From Phalacrocorax aristotelis (Eukaryota > Chordata > Aves > Suliformes > Phalacrocoracidae): a stretch of DNA of 64,000 bases. The stretch lies in contig NC_134276.1 in the NCBI RefSeq assembly GCF_949628215.1, positions 11,993,690 through 12,057,689 on the forward strand. The letters are read 5' to 3'. A program made the position numbers and the translations under genes. Each line of letters starts with the position of its first letter. Positions within the stretch are counted from its first letter, which is position 1. The notes under the pieces were generated by a model, which saw nothing but the letters and a program-made list of their open reading frames with translations, did not search any database and was not told the DNA's origin. Of this stretch, positions 1-11,787 are shown piece after piece.

Positions 1-1457
1 AATAAAAAGTTTTATTTAATTATGCTATACATTTTTTTCTAACTGGGATGTTTCACGGGAAGTTGAAAAGATGCATGAGTTCTAGAAAGATTCTGACTTT
101 TAAATAAATAAGTGCAAATCTGAAATGCCAGCTGTAAATTTACAGATTGAGAGAAGCCATCAGTTCATGAAACAATTGAGGTTAACTGGGCAATAAACTC
201 TCCAAAATGCTTCAGGAAAAAATCTCATATACTCTAGAAGGACTGTATAATTTTGATGTGTAAAGTCATTTCTACAAATAAAAACTTTTAGTGTGTAGAA
301 AGAATTATGCAATTTCTTGCATTAAAAAGTATCCACAGCCAAATTTTCTGTAATATATATCTTATTTAAATTTTTTCTTATATTCATCATCAAATACAAA
401 GTTGGAATGGGTATGGAATAAATAAATCTCTGTATTTCAGTTCAGATAACTTTGAAGTTATCTTGAAGTTATCCAAGTTCAGATACTTTGTATATATCTG
501 CTAAATGGTGTACATCAGGTGACTTAAACATTGTTTGACACTGTTCACAGTTTCATTGTTTTAAATTAATATACTGATCCTATATAAGGGGCTGTATAAG
601 AGGGCAACTAAGAGGGCAGCTTTGCTTTCAGCTTCTGATGGCCCTCCTAATATATTATAAATTAACCATATATCATTATTTTGTTACTTAGGACACATCT
701 TATTCCTAAAGCAACAGTGTAAAATATTATCTGTTACTGACAATGAAGTTGCAATGTAAGGGATGTATTCCAAATTTAACCCCAGAAGTTTGAGGAAAAG
801 ATCTATGTTGCAGGTATTGTACAAATCTCTATAAAACCCAGCACACGGTCCCCCAAAGACAAGTCCTTTTTCAAAATGCACTCACTTCTGTGCTTCCTAG
901 TAGAATTAAAGCTTACTATTATTATACAAATCACCTTGTTATTTAAGTCCATTTTCTGCAAAGAGAATGGGAAAACAGAGTGTAAAAGTTGAACTAGCAA
1001 TAAAGAATTGTGGTTAGATTTCAAGCCAGCTGTTTAATAACTTCCTCCAACAAAGTCTGCTTCCATCATTGTGTGCCCTTCGTGGGAAGTCCTGTGCCCA
1101 TAAGCAACTTAATATTCATCTTCTCCTACTCTTATCCATTGAGGTTTGGGCCTGGATACTTTCAACTCAGCTTATGCTCATTTGGCAGTTCAGCCCTGAA
1201 AGAGCAGGAGAATATCAAACAGCATTTAAGCTAGGCAAAATTCCAGAATATGTAAATAGTTTTTACTTCAGGCAAACTTAAGAGAGGTGAAGTGAGACCA
1301 TTTACATTTGAAGGCATCGTTTAGCTTTCCCATTTCTTTCTTTCTGATCTTGAAAAGTGGTTATTTCCATCAGAATTAAAATAAAATCTCAGCAATGTGA
1401 ATAAAAACTTTTCTCCTTTATTTGAAAAAATAAATCTCTTTTTTTATATATTATTAG
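1..1457. other. DEUP1 5' flank or first intron
   Basis: This AT-rich stretch precedes the first recognised DEUP1 exon. I looked for a short exon with a start codon, about ten codons and a donor in a compatible phase, and found none that resembles the mammalian N terminus. Short open frames here match nothing I know. No repeat was recognised. Confidence 0.5.
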
Positions 1458-1459
1458 AG

Positions 1460-1629
1460 CTTCTCCATGTGAAGCTGAACTTCAGGAATTAGTGCATCAA
1501 ATTGACATCATGGTAAACAGCAAAAAAGTGGAATGGGAAAGGAAGATGAAAGCTTTAGAAGTAAAGATGGATTTCCAGGATAAAGAATTAGCAAGTGCCC
1601 AAAGCAAACTGGATCGAAAAGGTCAAGAG
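1460..1629 (+). CDS. DEUP1: DEUP1 coding exon 2
   Basis: Encodes about 57 residues beginning A/T-S-P-C-E-A-E-L-Q-E-L and ending G-Q-E, followed by donor GTATTT. The segment with QIDIMV, KK and WERKMKALE is the conserved N-terminal coiled-coil start shared by DEUP1 and CEP63; the rest (KELASAQSKLD) is DEUP1-like. Two overlapping acceptors exist, TTATTAG ending at 1457 and the next AG ending at 1459. The second would restore a T-S-P junction as in mammals if exon 1 ends in A, so I chose 1460, but 1458 is possible. Confidence 0.9.
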
Positions 1630-2987
1630 GTATTTAAGAATATCACATTCTATAAAGAAAGTATTTATTCTGGGAGTTAGTTAATAGTATGCTCTAAATG
1701 GAGACCTGTTTGTTCTACCATGTAAAAATACCAAACACCCTTTAAAGGTCACTAATCATGCTTAGTGTTTTGTTTTAAAGTGTGCTTCTGTTCTGAAAAG
1801 TGATTGTAAAAATGTCATTGAAAGTCTCATATTTCTTCTGTTTCCCTAAAGTCTAAATTAAATATTCTCAGTTTACCTGTAAAAAGATAATTTGATGTTT
1901 TTTCTAAATGCCAACACTTCTAGTTTCATCAGAAATTTTAAATGGAAATGTACAGTTCAAAAAACTTCACAAAATTATGTCTTTGTAATTCCTGTTTATA
2001 CCTGATTTTTGTCATTTGCATGATATACTGTCATTGTATGGTAATTTTATTATTAATAGTGAAGTTTCAAATTGTATTACCACTTAGACAGTTTTATCGA
2101 ACTGAAAGCCCCAGTGTACCTGATATTGTCCATACTTCACAGTCTTGTCTGCTGAATATTCATTCAGAAGCATCAGTAATTCCTTGCACAGCACTCAGTT
2201 CCAGTTCAAGACATGTGAAGTTAGGTGTTTACACACGGGCATCCTTCTGTGAGCTAGATGCCTAAACTGCCAGTGGGAGTTCTGAAAATTTGAATTTTGA
2301 AAATATCTCTCCCTAATGAGCAATTAGGAACTTGCCCTTAGTCATTGCAGTTCGAGGAGCCAAGAGAAAAATTCAGCTAGCCAACCCTTAAAGCATCAAT
2401 TTATTTGCCTGTACAGAGATGTTTTCCGAAATATTTTACCATATTCCACCTAGCTTCCAGCTGCCCCTCCAGAAAAACACAGGTGTCATGTATGCTTTTT
2501 GGCATATTCCTCAGATCTCTATGAAACTCTCAGATAATTCAAGATATCTCAAATGGCAATGTACTTAGGGAGCTGAAATGAGTCTATAGTGTCTCCCAAT
2601 ATTTTTACATAAGTAGTTGAAAGTCATTTATATGATTATATAAGCCATTCAAGCAAAATTGTCGCAAGAGGGCACAGCAGTTCATTGGTATAGTTGGGTC
2701 AGAAGTGCTTTCATTAAATGGTCTTTCATGACAGTTATACAGTATTATCATTAGATCATAACATAATCATACAATGAGTTTTTTTACTATAAAATCCCTA
2801 ACTTGATGTTGATACAGTCTGGGTTTGTGGTATCCAGTTTTATTATTAAGTTACTGAATGAATATATATTTTTAATATCTATCTTTTAAGCAACAGCTTC
2901 TTTCAAAGTTTCAAATGACTATTCCAAAAATGACGTGTTTTGGAACACTTCAGAAAAGGTAAATCTGAATGTTTATTCTAACTGTAG
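1630..2987 (+). other. DEUP1 intron
   Basis: Intron of about 1.36 kb between the exon ending GGTCAAGAG and the exon beginning GTGGGACTA. No repeat or conserved element recognised. Open frames, including one of 107 codons at 1942-2265, look like chance. Confidence 0.7.
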
Positions 2988-3083
2988 GTGGGACTACTTC
3001 GACAGAAGCTGGAAGATTTACAGAAAACTAAATGTGAAATGGCTCAGAATTATGAAACTCAGCTTCAAGCACTAAAATCTCAG
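2988..3083 (+). CDS. DEUP1: DEUP1 coding exon 3
   Basis: Phase-0 exon of exactly 32 codons, V-GLLRQKLEDL through QALKSQ, with acceptor CTGTAG and donor GTAAGA. Continues the N-terminal coiled coil. Close to mammalian DEUP1 in the same position (GLLRQKL and MAQNYE-type residues). Confidence 0.93.
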
Positions 3084-3614
3084 GTAAGAAAAATGTCAGT
3101 TTCATTATTTTATGATTGCAGTATAAAGAGCTTATACATGCCTAATGGTTTAGATGTACCTTTATGGATTTGGGAAAGATTAATTTTGTCATACAAATGA
3201 TGATGACTACGACTTTCTACCAGGCTCCATTATCATTTCTGTACTGACATGTCCAAACTCTTTGGATGGATTTTGATGTGATTGTGGCATCTGTTATGCC
3301 ACATTCTGTTATGAAGACAGATACTCGATTTCCTGACTTTGGACTAATAACCTAAAACATTGGTGAATGATGAAAACAGATAATTAGATTCATACTAAAA
3401 AGATTCTGATGCACATTAGGAATTTTTGAGACTGAAACTGTTCTTGTCATGTCTTTGCTATAATGCTTTCTGGTATTAGTTTGCGTGATTTACAGGGATT
3501 ATTAAAGTGATCTGATAGCTTTCCATAGGGGAACATAGTATCAAAACTAGAATGACGTGGATTATTGGCACTGGGAATTTGTTTTGGCTTTATTTATTTT
3601 GGTGTGCGCTTGCA

Positions 3615-4238
3615 GTACAGAAAGCCAGTTGTATCCTGGGCTGCATAGAAAGACAAATGGCCACCACGTCAAGGGAGTTAATTGTCCCCTTCTATTCCAC
3701 TCACATGAGACCCCACCTGGAGTACTACATCCAGCTCTGGGGTCCCGCCACAAGAAAAACATAGACCTGTTAGAGCAGGTCCAGAGGAGGGCCACAAAAA
3801 TGATCTGAGGCTGGAGCACCTCTCCTATGAAGAATGGCTGAGAGAGCTGGGGTTGTTCAGCTGGAAGAAGAGAAGGCTCCGGGGAGACCTTACTGTGGCC
3901 TTTCAGTACTTAAAGGGGGCTTACAAGAAAGGTAGAGAGAGACTTTTATCAGGGCCTGTAGTGACAACAGAACAGGCAATGGTTTTAAACTGAAAGAGGT
4001 TAGATTTAGATTGTACCTGAGAAAGAATTTTTTTTCAATGAGGGTGGTGAGGCACTGGAACAGGTTGCCCAGAGAAGCTGGGGATGCCCCATCCTTGGAA
4101 GTGTTCAAGGACAGGTTGGATGGGGCTTTGAGTAACCTGGAGTAGTGGAAGGTGCCCCTGCCCATGGCAGGGGGGTTGAACTGCATGATCTTTCAAGACC
4201 CCTTCCAACCAAAACCATTCTATGGTTCTATGATTCTC
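3615..4238 (+). mobile_element. CR1 LINE 3' fragment
   Basis: Sequence encodes broken pieces of the CR1 ORF2 C terminus (the LEYYIQLWGP and LLEQVQRRATKMI type residues, then frameshifts). It ends in the CR1 3' terminus, CCATTCTATGGTTCTATGATTCT. The 5' end is truncated near the tract around 3615. Same strand as DEUP1. Non-functional because only about 0.6 kb remains. Confidence 0.9.
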
Positions 4239-4423
4239 GTTGGCTGTGTTTGCTCTGTGCCTATTTTTTTTTTCATCATTATTTTCCACTTCAGTCATGA
4301 ATCTAAATTCTCAGTGAACGTCTCTATTCTGTTTTTCAGCTTTTAACAAGTTAACATATGCAATTCTACACTGTTTTTCGTGGTATTATACTGTTTCCTT
4401 TACTTGATTCTTCTAACAGAGAT

Positions 4424-4466
4424 TTAGGATTCCATTCCATTTCCAATTACTTTCTCAGAAGTAATT
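4424..4466 (+). repeat. 43-bp segment repeated at 10567
   Basis: The segment TTAGGATTCCATTCCATTTC followed by a TTACTTTCT-type core and GAAGTAATT recurs in direct orientation at 10567-10609, with about three to four mismatches. It matches no repeat family I know. Confidence 0.55.
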
Positions 4467-5296
4467 AAAAAGTTCCAGTCATCACACTTATTGTAGAATC
4501 ATCTTGGATTGCATAACTTGGATATCATTATTTTCCTTTAGAGATTATAACACCACCAAAATCCATCAAACTAATAAATGTATAACTTATTTTTGTTACA
4601 TTGTTTTTAATTTTATTTTTTCTTTTATGTATGGAAATTTGGCAAATAGTTTATGAGTAAGGAAAGAATGTTTTGGTGTTATGTAATTAACATTTTTAAT
4701 CATTTGGGAAATTAGCTAGAAACAGAAGCTGTTTGAACAGTTTAAAAGCTGTTTATAATTTACACAAATTACAGAAAAAGAAGCAATATCTTATCTGGAT
4801 TATTGAGAAGATAAACATCATACAATGAAAAATGGTGTGATTGTTTTTTATGTCTAAGTTTTAAGGTACCTTTAGCAATGCATAATTGTCCCCCAAAATA
4901 TAGCAGATCTCTGTTTTCTCATTCTTTTTCACATTTCCTGCAATATTTTTCACTTCTTAATTTTTTTTATCCCATGCTAAAAATTACTGGGTTTATGTTA
5001 CATCTTGTTGCTAAGATCTTCACTGAAATTGAGCTTTCTGAAATTGAAACTCCAGGTCATAATAGATTTTGATTGTGAGGTTGTTAATTACCCTACAAGT
5101 CCTTTTCATGATGAGGTGGGTTGACCCTGGCTAGACAGCAGGTGCCCACCAAAGCCACTCTATCACTCCCCTCCTCAGCTGGAGAGAGGAGGCGAAATAT
5201 AATGAAAGGCTGGCACGTGGGTCAAAATAAGAACAGGGAAAGATCACTCACCAATTACTGTCATGAGCAAAACCAGACTCACCTTGGGGAAATTAA

Positions 5297-5302
5297 TTTA
5301 TT
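5297..5302 (-). promoter_or_regulatory. Polyadenylation signal of the LTR
   Basis: The complement of TTTATT gives AATAAA on the - strand, the expected position for the R/U5 boundary region of the LTR, just upstream of where the CR1 inserted. Confidence 0.5.
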
Positions 5303-5313
5303 GCCAATCAAAT

Positions 5314-7322
5314 CATAGAATCATAGCATCATTAAGGTTGGAAAAGATCACTAAGATCATCAAGTCCAACCATCAACCCAACACCCCCAGGCCTCCTAAA
5401 TCACATGCCGAAGTGCCATGTCTACATGTTTTTTGAACTCCACCACCTCTCTGGGCAGCCTGTTGCAATACCTGGCCAGTCCTTCAGCAAATAAATTTTT
5501 TCATAATACCCAGTCTAAACCTTCCCTGATGCAACTTGAGGCCATTTCCTCTCATCCTATAGCCTGTTACTTGGAAGAAGAGACCCAACACCCACCTCAC
5601 TACAACCTCCTCCAGATTAAACAACCCCATTTCCCTTAGCTGCTCCTCAGAAGACTTGTTCTCCAGACCCTTCACCAGCTTCGTTGCCCTTCTCTGGACA
5701 CACTCCATCAACTTGATGTCCCTCCTGTACTGAGAGTTACAAAACTGAACACAGTACTCAAGGTGCGGCCTCACCAGTGCCAAGTACAGGGGCATGATCA
5801 CCTCCCTGCTCCTGCTGGCCACACTATTCCTGATACAAGCCAGGATGCTGTTGGCCTTCTTGGCCGCCTGAGCACACTGCTGGCTCATGTTCAGCCAGCT
5901 GTCAACCAACACCCCAGATCCTTCTCCGCCGGGCAGCATTCCAGCCACTCCTCCCCAAGCCTGTAGCGCTGCATGGGGTTGTTGTGACCCAAGTGCAGGA
6001 CCTGGCACTTGGCATTGTTAAATCTCATGCAGTTGGCCTCGGCCCATCGATCCAGCCTGTGCAGATCCCTCTGTAGAGCCTTCCTACCCTCCAGCAGATC
6101 GACACTCCCACCCAACGTGGTGTCATGTGCAAACTTACTGAGGGTGCACTCAATCCCCTCAACCAGATCATTGATAAAGATATTAAACAAGACTGGCTCC
6201 AACACTGAGCCCTGGGGAACCCCACTTGTGACTGGCTGCCAACTGGATTTAGCTCCATTAACCACAACTCTCTGGGCTTGACCATCCACCCAGCTTTTTA
6301 CCCAGCAAAGAGCACACCCGTCCAAGCCATGAGCCACCAGCTTCTCTAGGAGGATGCTGTGGGAGACAGTGTGAAAGGCTTTGCTAAAGTCCAGGCGGAC
6401 AACATCCACAGCCTTTCCTTCATCCACTAAGCGGGTCACCCTGTCATAGAAGGAGATCAGGTCGGTCAGGTAGGACCTGCCTTTCATGAAGCCATGCTGG
6501 CTGGGCCTGATCCCCTGGTTGTCCTGCACATGCTTGATGAGCTCACTCAAGATGTATCACCCTATAACCCTCCCCGGTACCAAGGTCAAGCTTACAGGCC
6601 TGTAGTTCCCTAGATCCTCCTTCTGGCCCTTCTTGTAGATGGGGGTCACATCAGCAAGCCTCCAGTCATCTGGGGCCTCCCCTGTTAACCAGGACTGCTG
6701 GTAAATGATGGAGAGTGGCCTGTTGAGCTTGTCTGCCAGCTCCCTCAGTACTCTTGGGTGGATCCCATCCAGACCCATAGACTTGTGAGTGTCCACATGG
6801 AGCAGCAGGTCGTAAACTGCTTCCTCCTGGGTTATGGGGGTTTGTTCTGCTCTCCATCCCTGCCATCCAGCTCTAGGGGCTGAATACCCTGGGGATAACT
6901 GGTCTTACTGTTAAAGACTGAGGCAAAGAAGGCATTTAGTACCTCAGCCTTTTCCTCATCCTCAGTGGCAATGTTCCCCCTCCCCCCTGCCCCCACCCAA
7001 TAGAGGATGGAGATTCTCCTTAGCTCTCTTTCTGTTGTTAATGTTTTTGTAAAAACATTTTTGGTCTCTCCTAGAACAGCGGCCAGGTTGAGTTCTAGCT
7101 GGGCTTTTGAGTTTCTAATTTTCTCTTTGCATGACCAAATGAGATCCCTGTACTCTTCTTGCGTTGCCTGCCCCTTCTTCCAAAAGTGGTAAACTCTCCT
7201 TTATTTCCTGTGTCCCAGCAAAAGCTCCCTGTTCAGCCAGGTCGACTGTCTTCCCCACATGGTGACAGCCTACTCCTGAGCCTGCCTTGAAGAATGCCCA
7301 GCCTTCCTGGACCCCTGAAATG
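5314..7322 (-). mobile_element. CR1 LINE, 5'-truncated, nested in the LTR
   Basis: About 2 kb of CR1 reading right to left. The complement of the 3' end (ATAGAATCATAG) is at 5314. Reverse-transcriptase fragments follow at 5484-6008, 5891-6550 and 6557-6796, in shifted frames. Motifs visible include GNYRPVSLT, the QHGFMKGRS region, [18 protein letters not shown] and FINDL. The catalytic FADD box reads FAHD here, so the second Asp is preserved and the first is lost. Frameshifts and this change make it inactive. LTR sequence resumes at about 7323, placing this insertion after the LTR. Confidence 0.92.
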
Positions 7323-7529
7323 AGAGCAGTGTAATGAGAAACAAACTAAATCTTAAAAGAACTTCCCCCACCCTTCCCTTCTTCCCAGGCTAACTTCACT
7401 CCCAATTTTGTATACCTCTTCCCCTGCAGTGGCACAGGGGGACAGGGCATGGGTTCTGTGGTCAGTTTATCACACATTGTCTCTGCCACTCCTTCCTCCT
7501 CAGAGGGAGGACTCCTCACACTCTTCCCC

Positions 7530-7912
7530 TGCTCCAGCCTGGGGTCCCTCCCACAGGAGACAGTCCTCCATGGACTTCTCCAGCGTGCATCCCTTCCAAT
7601 GGGTGCAGTCCTTCAGCAACAGACTGCTCCAGTGTGGGTCCCCCATGGGGTCACAAGTCCTGCCAACAAACCTGCTCCAGCATGGGCTCCTCTGTCCACA
7701 GGTCCACAGGTTCTGCCAGGAACCTGCTCAGGCATGGGCTTCCCATGGGGTCACAGCTTCCTTCAGAGAACATCCACCTGCTCCTGCGTGGGTTTCTCAA
7801 TGGGCTGCAAGTGGATAGCTGCTCCACCATTAACCTCTGTGGGCTGCAGGGGCACAGCCTGCTTCACCATGGTCTTCATCATAGACTGCAGGGGAATCTG
7901 CTCTGGTGCCTG
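7530..7912 (-). repeat. Degenerate tandem repeat ladder inside the LTR
   Basis: A TGCTCCAGCRTGGG-like unit recurs with starts at 7530, 7576, 7625, 7673, 7724, 7779, 7820, 7860 and 7899. Spacing is 46-55 bp for the first five intervals and then 39-41 bp for the last three. The units are degenerate. Confidence 0.65.
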
Positions 7913-10566
7913 GCGCACCTCCTCCCCCTTTTTCTTCACTGACTGTGGTGTCTGCAGAGTTGTTCCTCTCACATATTCTCACTCCTCTCTCTGGCTGCAA
8001 AAATGCACAGGTTTTTTTCCCCTTTTCAATATGTTATCCCAGAGGCGCTACCACCGTTGATGATGGGCTCAGCCTTGGCCAGCAGCGGGTCCATCTTGGA
8101 GCTGGCTGGCATTGGCTCTATCGGACATGGGGGTAGGTTTTGGCAGCTTCTCACAGAAGCCACCCCTGTAGCCCCTCTGCTACCAAAACCTTGCCATTCA
8201 AATGCCATACCAATCTGATATTGGGTAAATGCAATCTGTTTTCTCTTTGTGTTTTATGTAAAAGAATTTGGCACTTCCTAAACTACAAGCTTCTCTCTGC
8301 AAACCAGGTTATACTTCTTGCCAAGATTCTCCTTTTTAGTTACTGCTCTGACTACCTAACTTTTCTTTGAGTTTCCTGATTGATTTTCTTTTGTCTAAAT
8401 GCAAGAAGTTTGGATTTCTAACTCTTAAGAATATACATCCCTTTCCCAGTCTGTGCCTCCAAACATTCCATTTTCTCTCAGTCATCCTATTTATTTTACC
8501 AAAGTTTCCAGCACTGATGCCATTTGCATTTTATTTTCCTATTCCCATTTCTCCCCTTTCACCAAGCCATGTTTCTTCATGCAATATCCTTCCAGGGCAC
8601 ACTGACTGAAGAAGGAGACTGTTAAGTGCCTAAGTTAGGAGGCCTGCCTAGATTCTCTAGGTTGTAAACAGAAAGTTTACCTGTCAGAATAATTCCAAGC
8701 ACCTATGCTAGAAGGCGGGGCTATCCCTTTCTGCTCGTTTAGCTTTGACTACGTCTCCATATTGAGTTTCTTAAATTACAGTGCTGCAGTGTCTAAAGTA
8801 GAATGACTTTAATGTCCCCGATTCTTGGCTGCACAAACTTGTATCTAAAATAGAGAGCTTCCCTGACAATATTAATCTTTTCCTTATCTCCTTTGTCTCT
8901 TTTCTTTTGCTTCTTATCATCATTTAAAAGTTATACCTCCTTCTACACTGTATAATCTTAAGAGCTACAATTTAGTTCTGCACAAATGGTGTGTTACTAT
9001 TTACCAGTAGTATCGTATCTTTCCCTGCAGAGGTATTCTTAAAACCCCTCACAATTTTTGTTCCTTCTTAGTCTTGGTAGAAATAGACAGGATCAGTTTT
9101 TCTAGCTCTAAGAATGCTAGGCTATTCCGAACAAATTTCTCTCTGACATACTGCTTCTATGGTCTTCAGTGCTTTTTACCCTTGCTATTGATAAAAGCAG
9201 CTTTTTAATGAGCAACATTCCCACTGAATTGATTGTATGCCTGTCAAATGCAGTATACCCTCTATTTTTCTTGTATTAGGGAAATAATTCCTGATAGGTA
9301 ACCTGAAACTCTTGGGCCATGCTGCTGCACCCATTCAAATGTTCATTTTGTCATAATTAAAGAGCAAAAACTTTAGGGGTTCATCTTCATTACTTTCTTC
9401 CTTCATTTTTTTCTATATTAATGTTTAGTAGTTATTCTTATTCTGAAAATGACAGAAATCCCTTGGCAAAAGAACAAGAATCCATTCTTGCTCTAAGCAC
9501 TTCAGCAAATAATTTCCTCACTTCGTCACTTAAAAGCTAGACGGCTATGTCTGAGCTACCTCAGGCTCCCTTTAGAATCAATGGAGGGAAATGGACACCC
9601 CTAGAATATAATTCATGTCAGTGTATGACAAGAATTTAAGCTAGCTGAAATGACTCAGCATTTGGAGGCAGCTTTTTCTAGCACAGAGTAGCTCAGGCTT
9701 GGATGTCTAGCTTTCAGAAATCTAAACTTAGATGAACCCTACCCCAGAACTCACTAAAATGCCTCATCTTTTTTTCTTAACTTGTGCGACATGCAAATAG
9801 AACAACTTGACCCTTATTTTTAAAGCAAATATCTAGCATTAAATGGAAAGGTTCTTGGCTTTTAGTTACATAGACTATAATCTGTCCGAACTATCATACT
9901 TTCATTAAATAAATCTAATATTCAAATTAAGTTTTCTCATTTTTGGCCATTCTGTTCCTTTTTAGACTGATTTGCTGAATTGTTGGAATCTGTATTTCCT
10001 AGCTTTTTTAGCATGAACAGTCTGTTACCTCTCTTTATGTGGGTTTGTTCTTCCCAGGCAGTTCGCATGTACCATAATGTATTCAAGGAAAAAAAATCCT
10101 GTTATTTGAAAAAGGATATCTTTCTTCCAAAGACAATGAGTTCCATGTTGTTTGAGCCTGGATAATCTGACCCATTTTAAATATTTTATCTTAATTGTGT
10201 TCTCTGGCAAGGTCAATTTCAAATACAGGCAGGTTCTCTGCAAGACTTCTGATTTCGTTTTAAAGGTGATAGCTCAGGTCTGTAAGTCCATCTCACAGGA
10301 TTTCTATTCAGAAATTCCAAGTTGGTCAAATCTATCCCTGGACCTCCCCATTTCATGAAACGTTCTAGTCTAGCACAATCTATCTTCTCGTCATCTTTTC
10401 AATTCTTTTTGCTGTTCCATGTTATGAGTTCCCAAAATCATCTCAAATGACTCTAGGAAATTTTCAGATTATTTTTTAAACTCCAGTTCCTGTTCTGAAT
10501 CTTTTTTGGACTTTTTTGGACATCTTTATCTGCACAGACCTTGATTGCTCATTCCAGGTAGGTTCA

Positions 10567-10609
10567 TTAGGATTCCATTCCATTTCCAGTTACTTTCTTG
10601 GAAGTAATT
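10567..10609 (+). repeat. Second copy of the 43-bp segment
   Basis: Direct-orientation partner of 4424-4466, about 6.1 kb away, in the same DEUP1 intron. Matches except for a few substitutions near the middle. Confidence 0.55.
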
Positions 10610-11652
10610 TCTTTTCCAGACAGTAGTTTGCTCGAGCATTTAATAAAAACATCAGATTTTATGGATTTTGTTAGGTTAGGCACAGAACTTTACATTAGAG
10701 TCAGAATTTTTTCATGAAGCCATAATTATTACAGAGAATGTAAGCCATCATATATACCTGAATTTAGAGGAACACAACAAGACACATGATCAGTATTCAT
10801 AGTTGTAAGGTTCTTTTCTAGTTAACAGTCTTCACAAAGTTCTCTCACTCTTTTTCCCTCAGGACCATATTTTTAGCATTACCTTTCCCAATATCCTTCG
10901 TTTTCCTTTTTTTTTTCTTTTTCAAAACCTGATGCACATATCTCTACCAGACAATGACAGTTTGCTATATCAAACCTGTTAATGGCCACTACCCCCTTTG
11001 CTTGCGTAGTATAGCTAACTGGCCATTTTTCTGAAGAGGCTGGTACCTTCTGAAGAAGTGGGTACTTCTACTGGTACCTTCTCTTCTCTGCCTCTGACTC
11101 CTTTGCCTCTGACTCCTAAGCCCCACTTTCATGGTAAAATCAATAGGCACAACAGGATTAAGTGTCTAATTCTCATAGATGCTCTTTGGTACTTAATGGT
11201 TCCAGAAGAATGCAATCATCACATACATCATATTTCAACAATTTTCATGGTGGAAAAAGAAACATGCAAATTTAAAATATGTTGATGATAATCCTTCATT
11301 CTGGCTAGTGAAGGACCCTTTAAAAATGTCAACACAAGATGGCAGTAAACAAGTATAGAACATTTCATATAAACTTTGTAGAGGAAATGACACTATGGGT
11401 ACCAGAGCCATAAAGGATTTCAGCAGAATTGAGTAGCTGTCAAATGACCCCGTTTGAACAGTTCATTAACATTTATATGAGAGCTTAGTGTTGTTCATCT
11501 CTAAAAAATTAACTTTATTAATTGATTCTTTGTTACATTGATTAACTATTTAGAATGCTGAAGCTTCAGTTGGCTACTCTAGTTTAAGAAAACTTTGGCC
11601 ACGTGGTCATCCTTGATAGATTCTGCATGTTCAACTCTGCTTTCATTTTTAG

Positions 11653-11787
11653 TTTTCAAAGTTGACGCATAGTTATGAAAAGCTACAGTTACATCGGTTA
11701 AAACAAAAAAAGGTTGAAAGCAGAGAAAAGTGTGAGGAAAGCCTAGAGACACCATCTGAACTGAGCAATTTATACAAAAAACTGGAG
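11653..11787 (+). CDS. DEUP1: DEUP1 coding exon 4
   Basis: Phase-0 exon of 45 codons, FSKLTHSYEKLQLHRLKQ to LSNLYKKLE, between acceptor TTTTTAG and donor GTAAGA. FSKLT, FEKL-type and ELSNL residues align with mammalian DEUP1. Charged and heptad-rich, as expected for the coiled coil. Confidence 0.93.

Larger units (their letters stand above)
5112..8212 (-). mobile_element. Avian endogenous-retrovirus-type LTR, split by a CR1
   Basis: I recognise the sequence on both sides of the CR1 (5112-5313 and 7323-8212) as one LTR-like repeat common in bird genomes. Read on the - strand it begins TG near 8212 and ends CA near 5112. It has a degenerate TATA-like stretch near 8030, and an AATAAA signal whose complement is at 5297-5302. 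Rejoined, it would be about 1.1 kb, so it looks like a solitary LTR with no internal viral genes. No clear target-site duplication was found. The family name is not assigned. The small open frames here belong to the repeat and are not host genes. Confidence 0.7.
3084..11652 (+). other. DEUP1 intron with CR1 and LTR insertions
   Basis: Intron of 8.57 kb. It holds a CR1 3' fragment at 3615-4238 and a CR1 nested in an LTR at 5112-8212. From 8213 to 11652 I recognise no repeat, apart from a 43-bp segment at 10567-10609 that resembles 4424-4466. Confidence 0.75.

Noticed and set aside
743..757. Possible first DEUP1 exon, ATG AAG TTG CAA T before GTAAGG
   Set aside because: Phase could fit the 1460 acceptor, but the residues do not resemble the mammalian N terminus, and such short ATG-donor pairs are common by chance.
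1942..2265. 107-codon open frame in the first visible DEUP1 intron
   Set aside because: Hydrophobic start followed by unrelated sequence, no homology, no splice evidence.
7408..8136. Several + strand open frames of 70-203 codons
   Set aside because: They lie within the LTR repeat and are by-products of its GC-rich tandem units, on the strand opposite to the element.
5109..8218. Target-site duplication around the LTR (TCATGA against ATCTGA)
   Set aside because: Only about half of the six bases match, so it cannot be told from chance.
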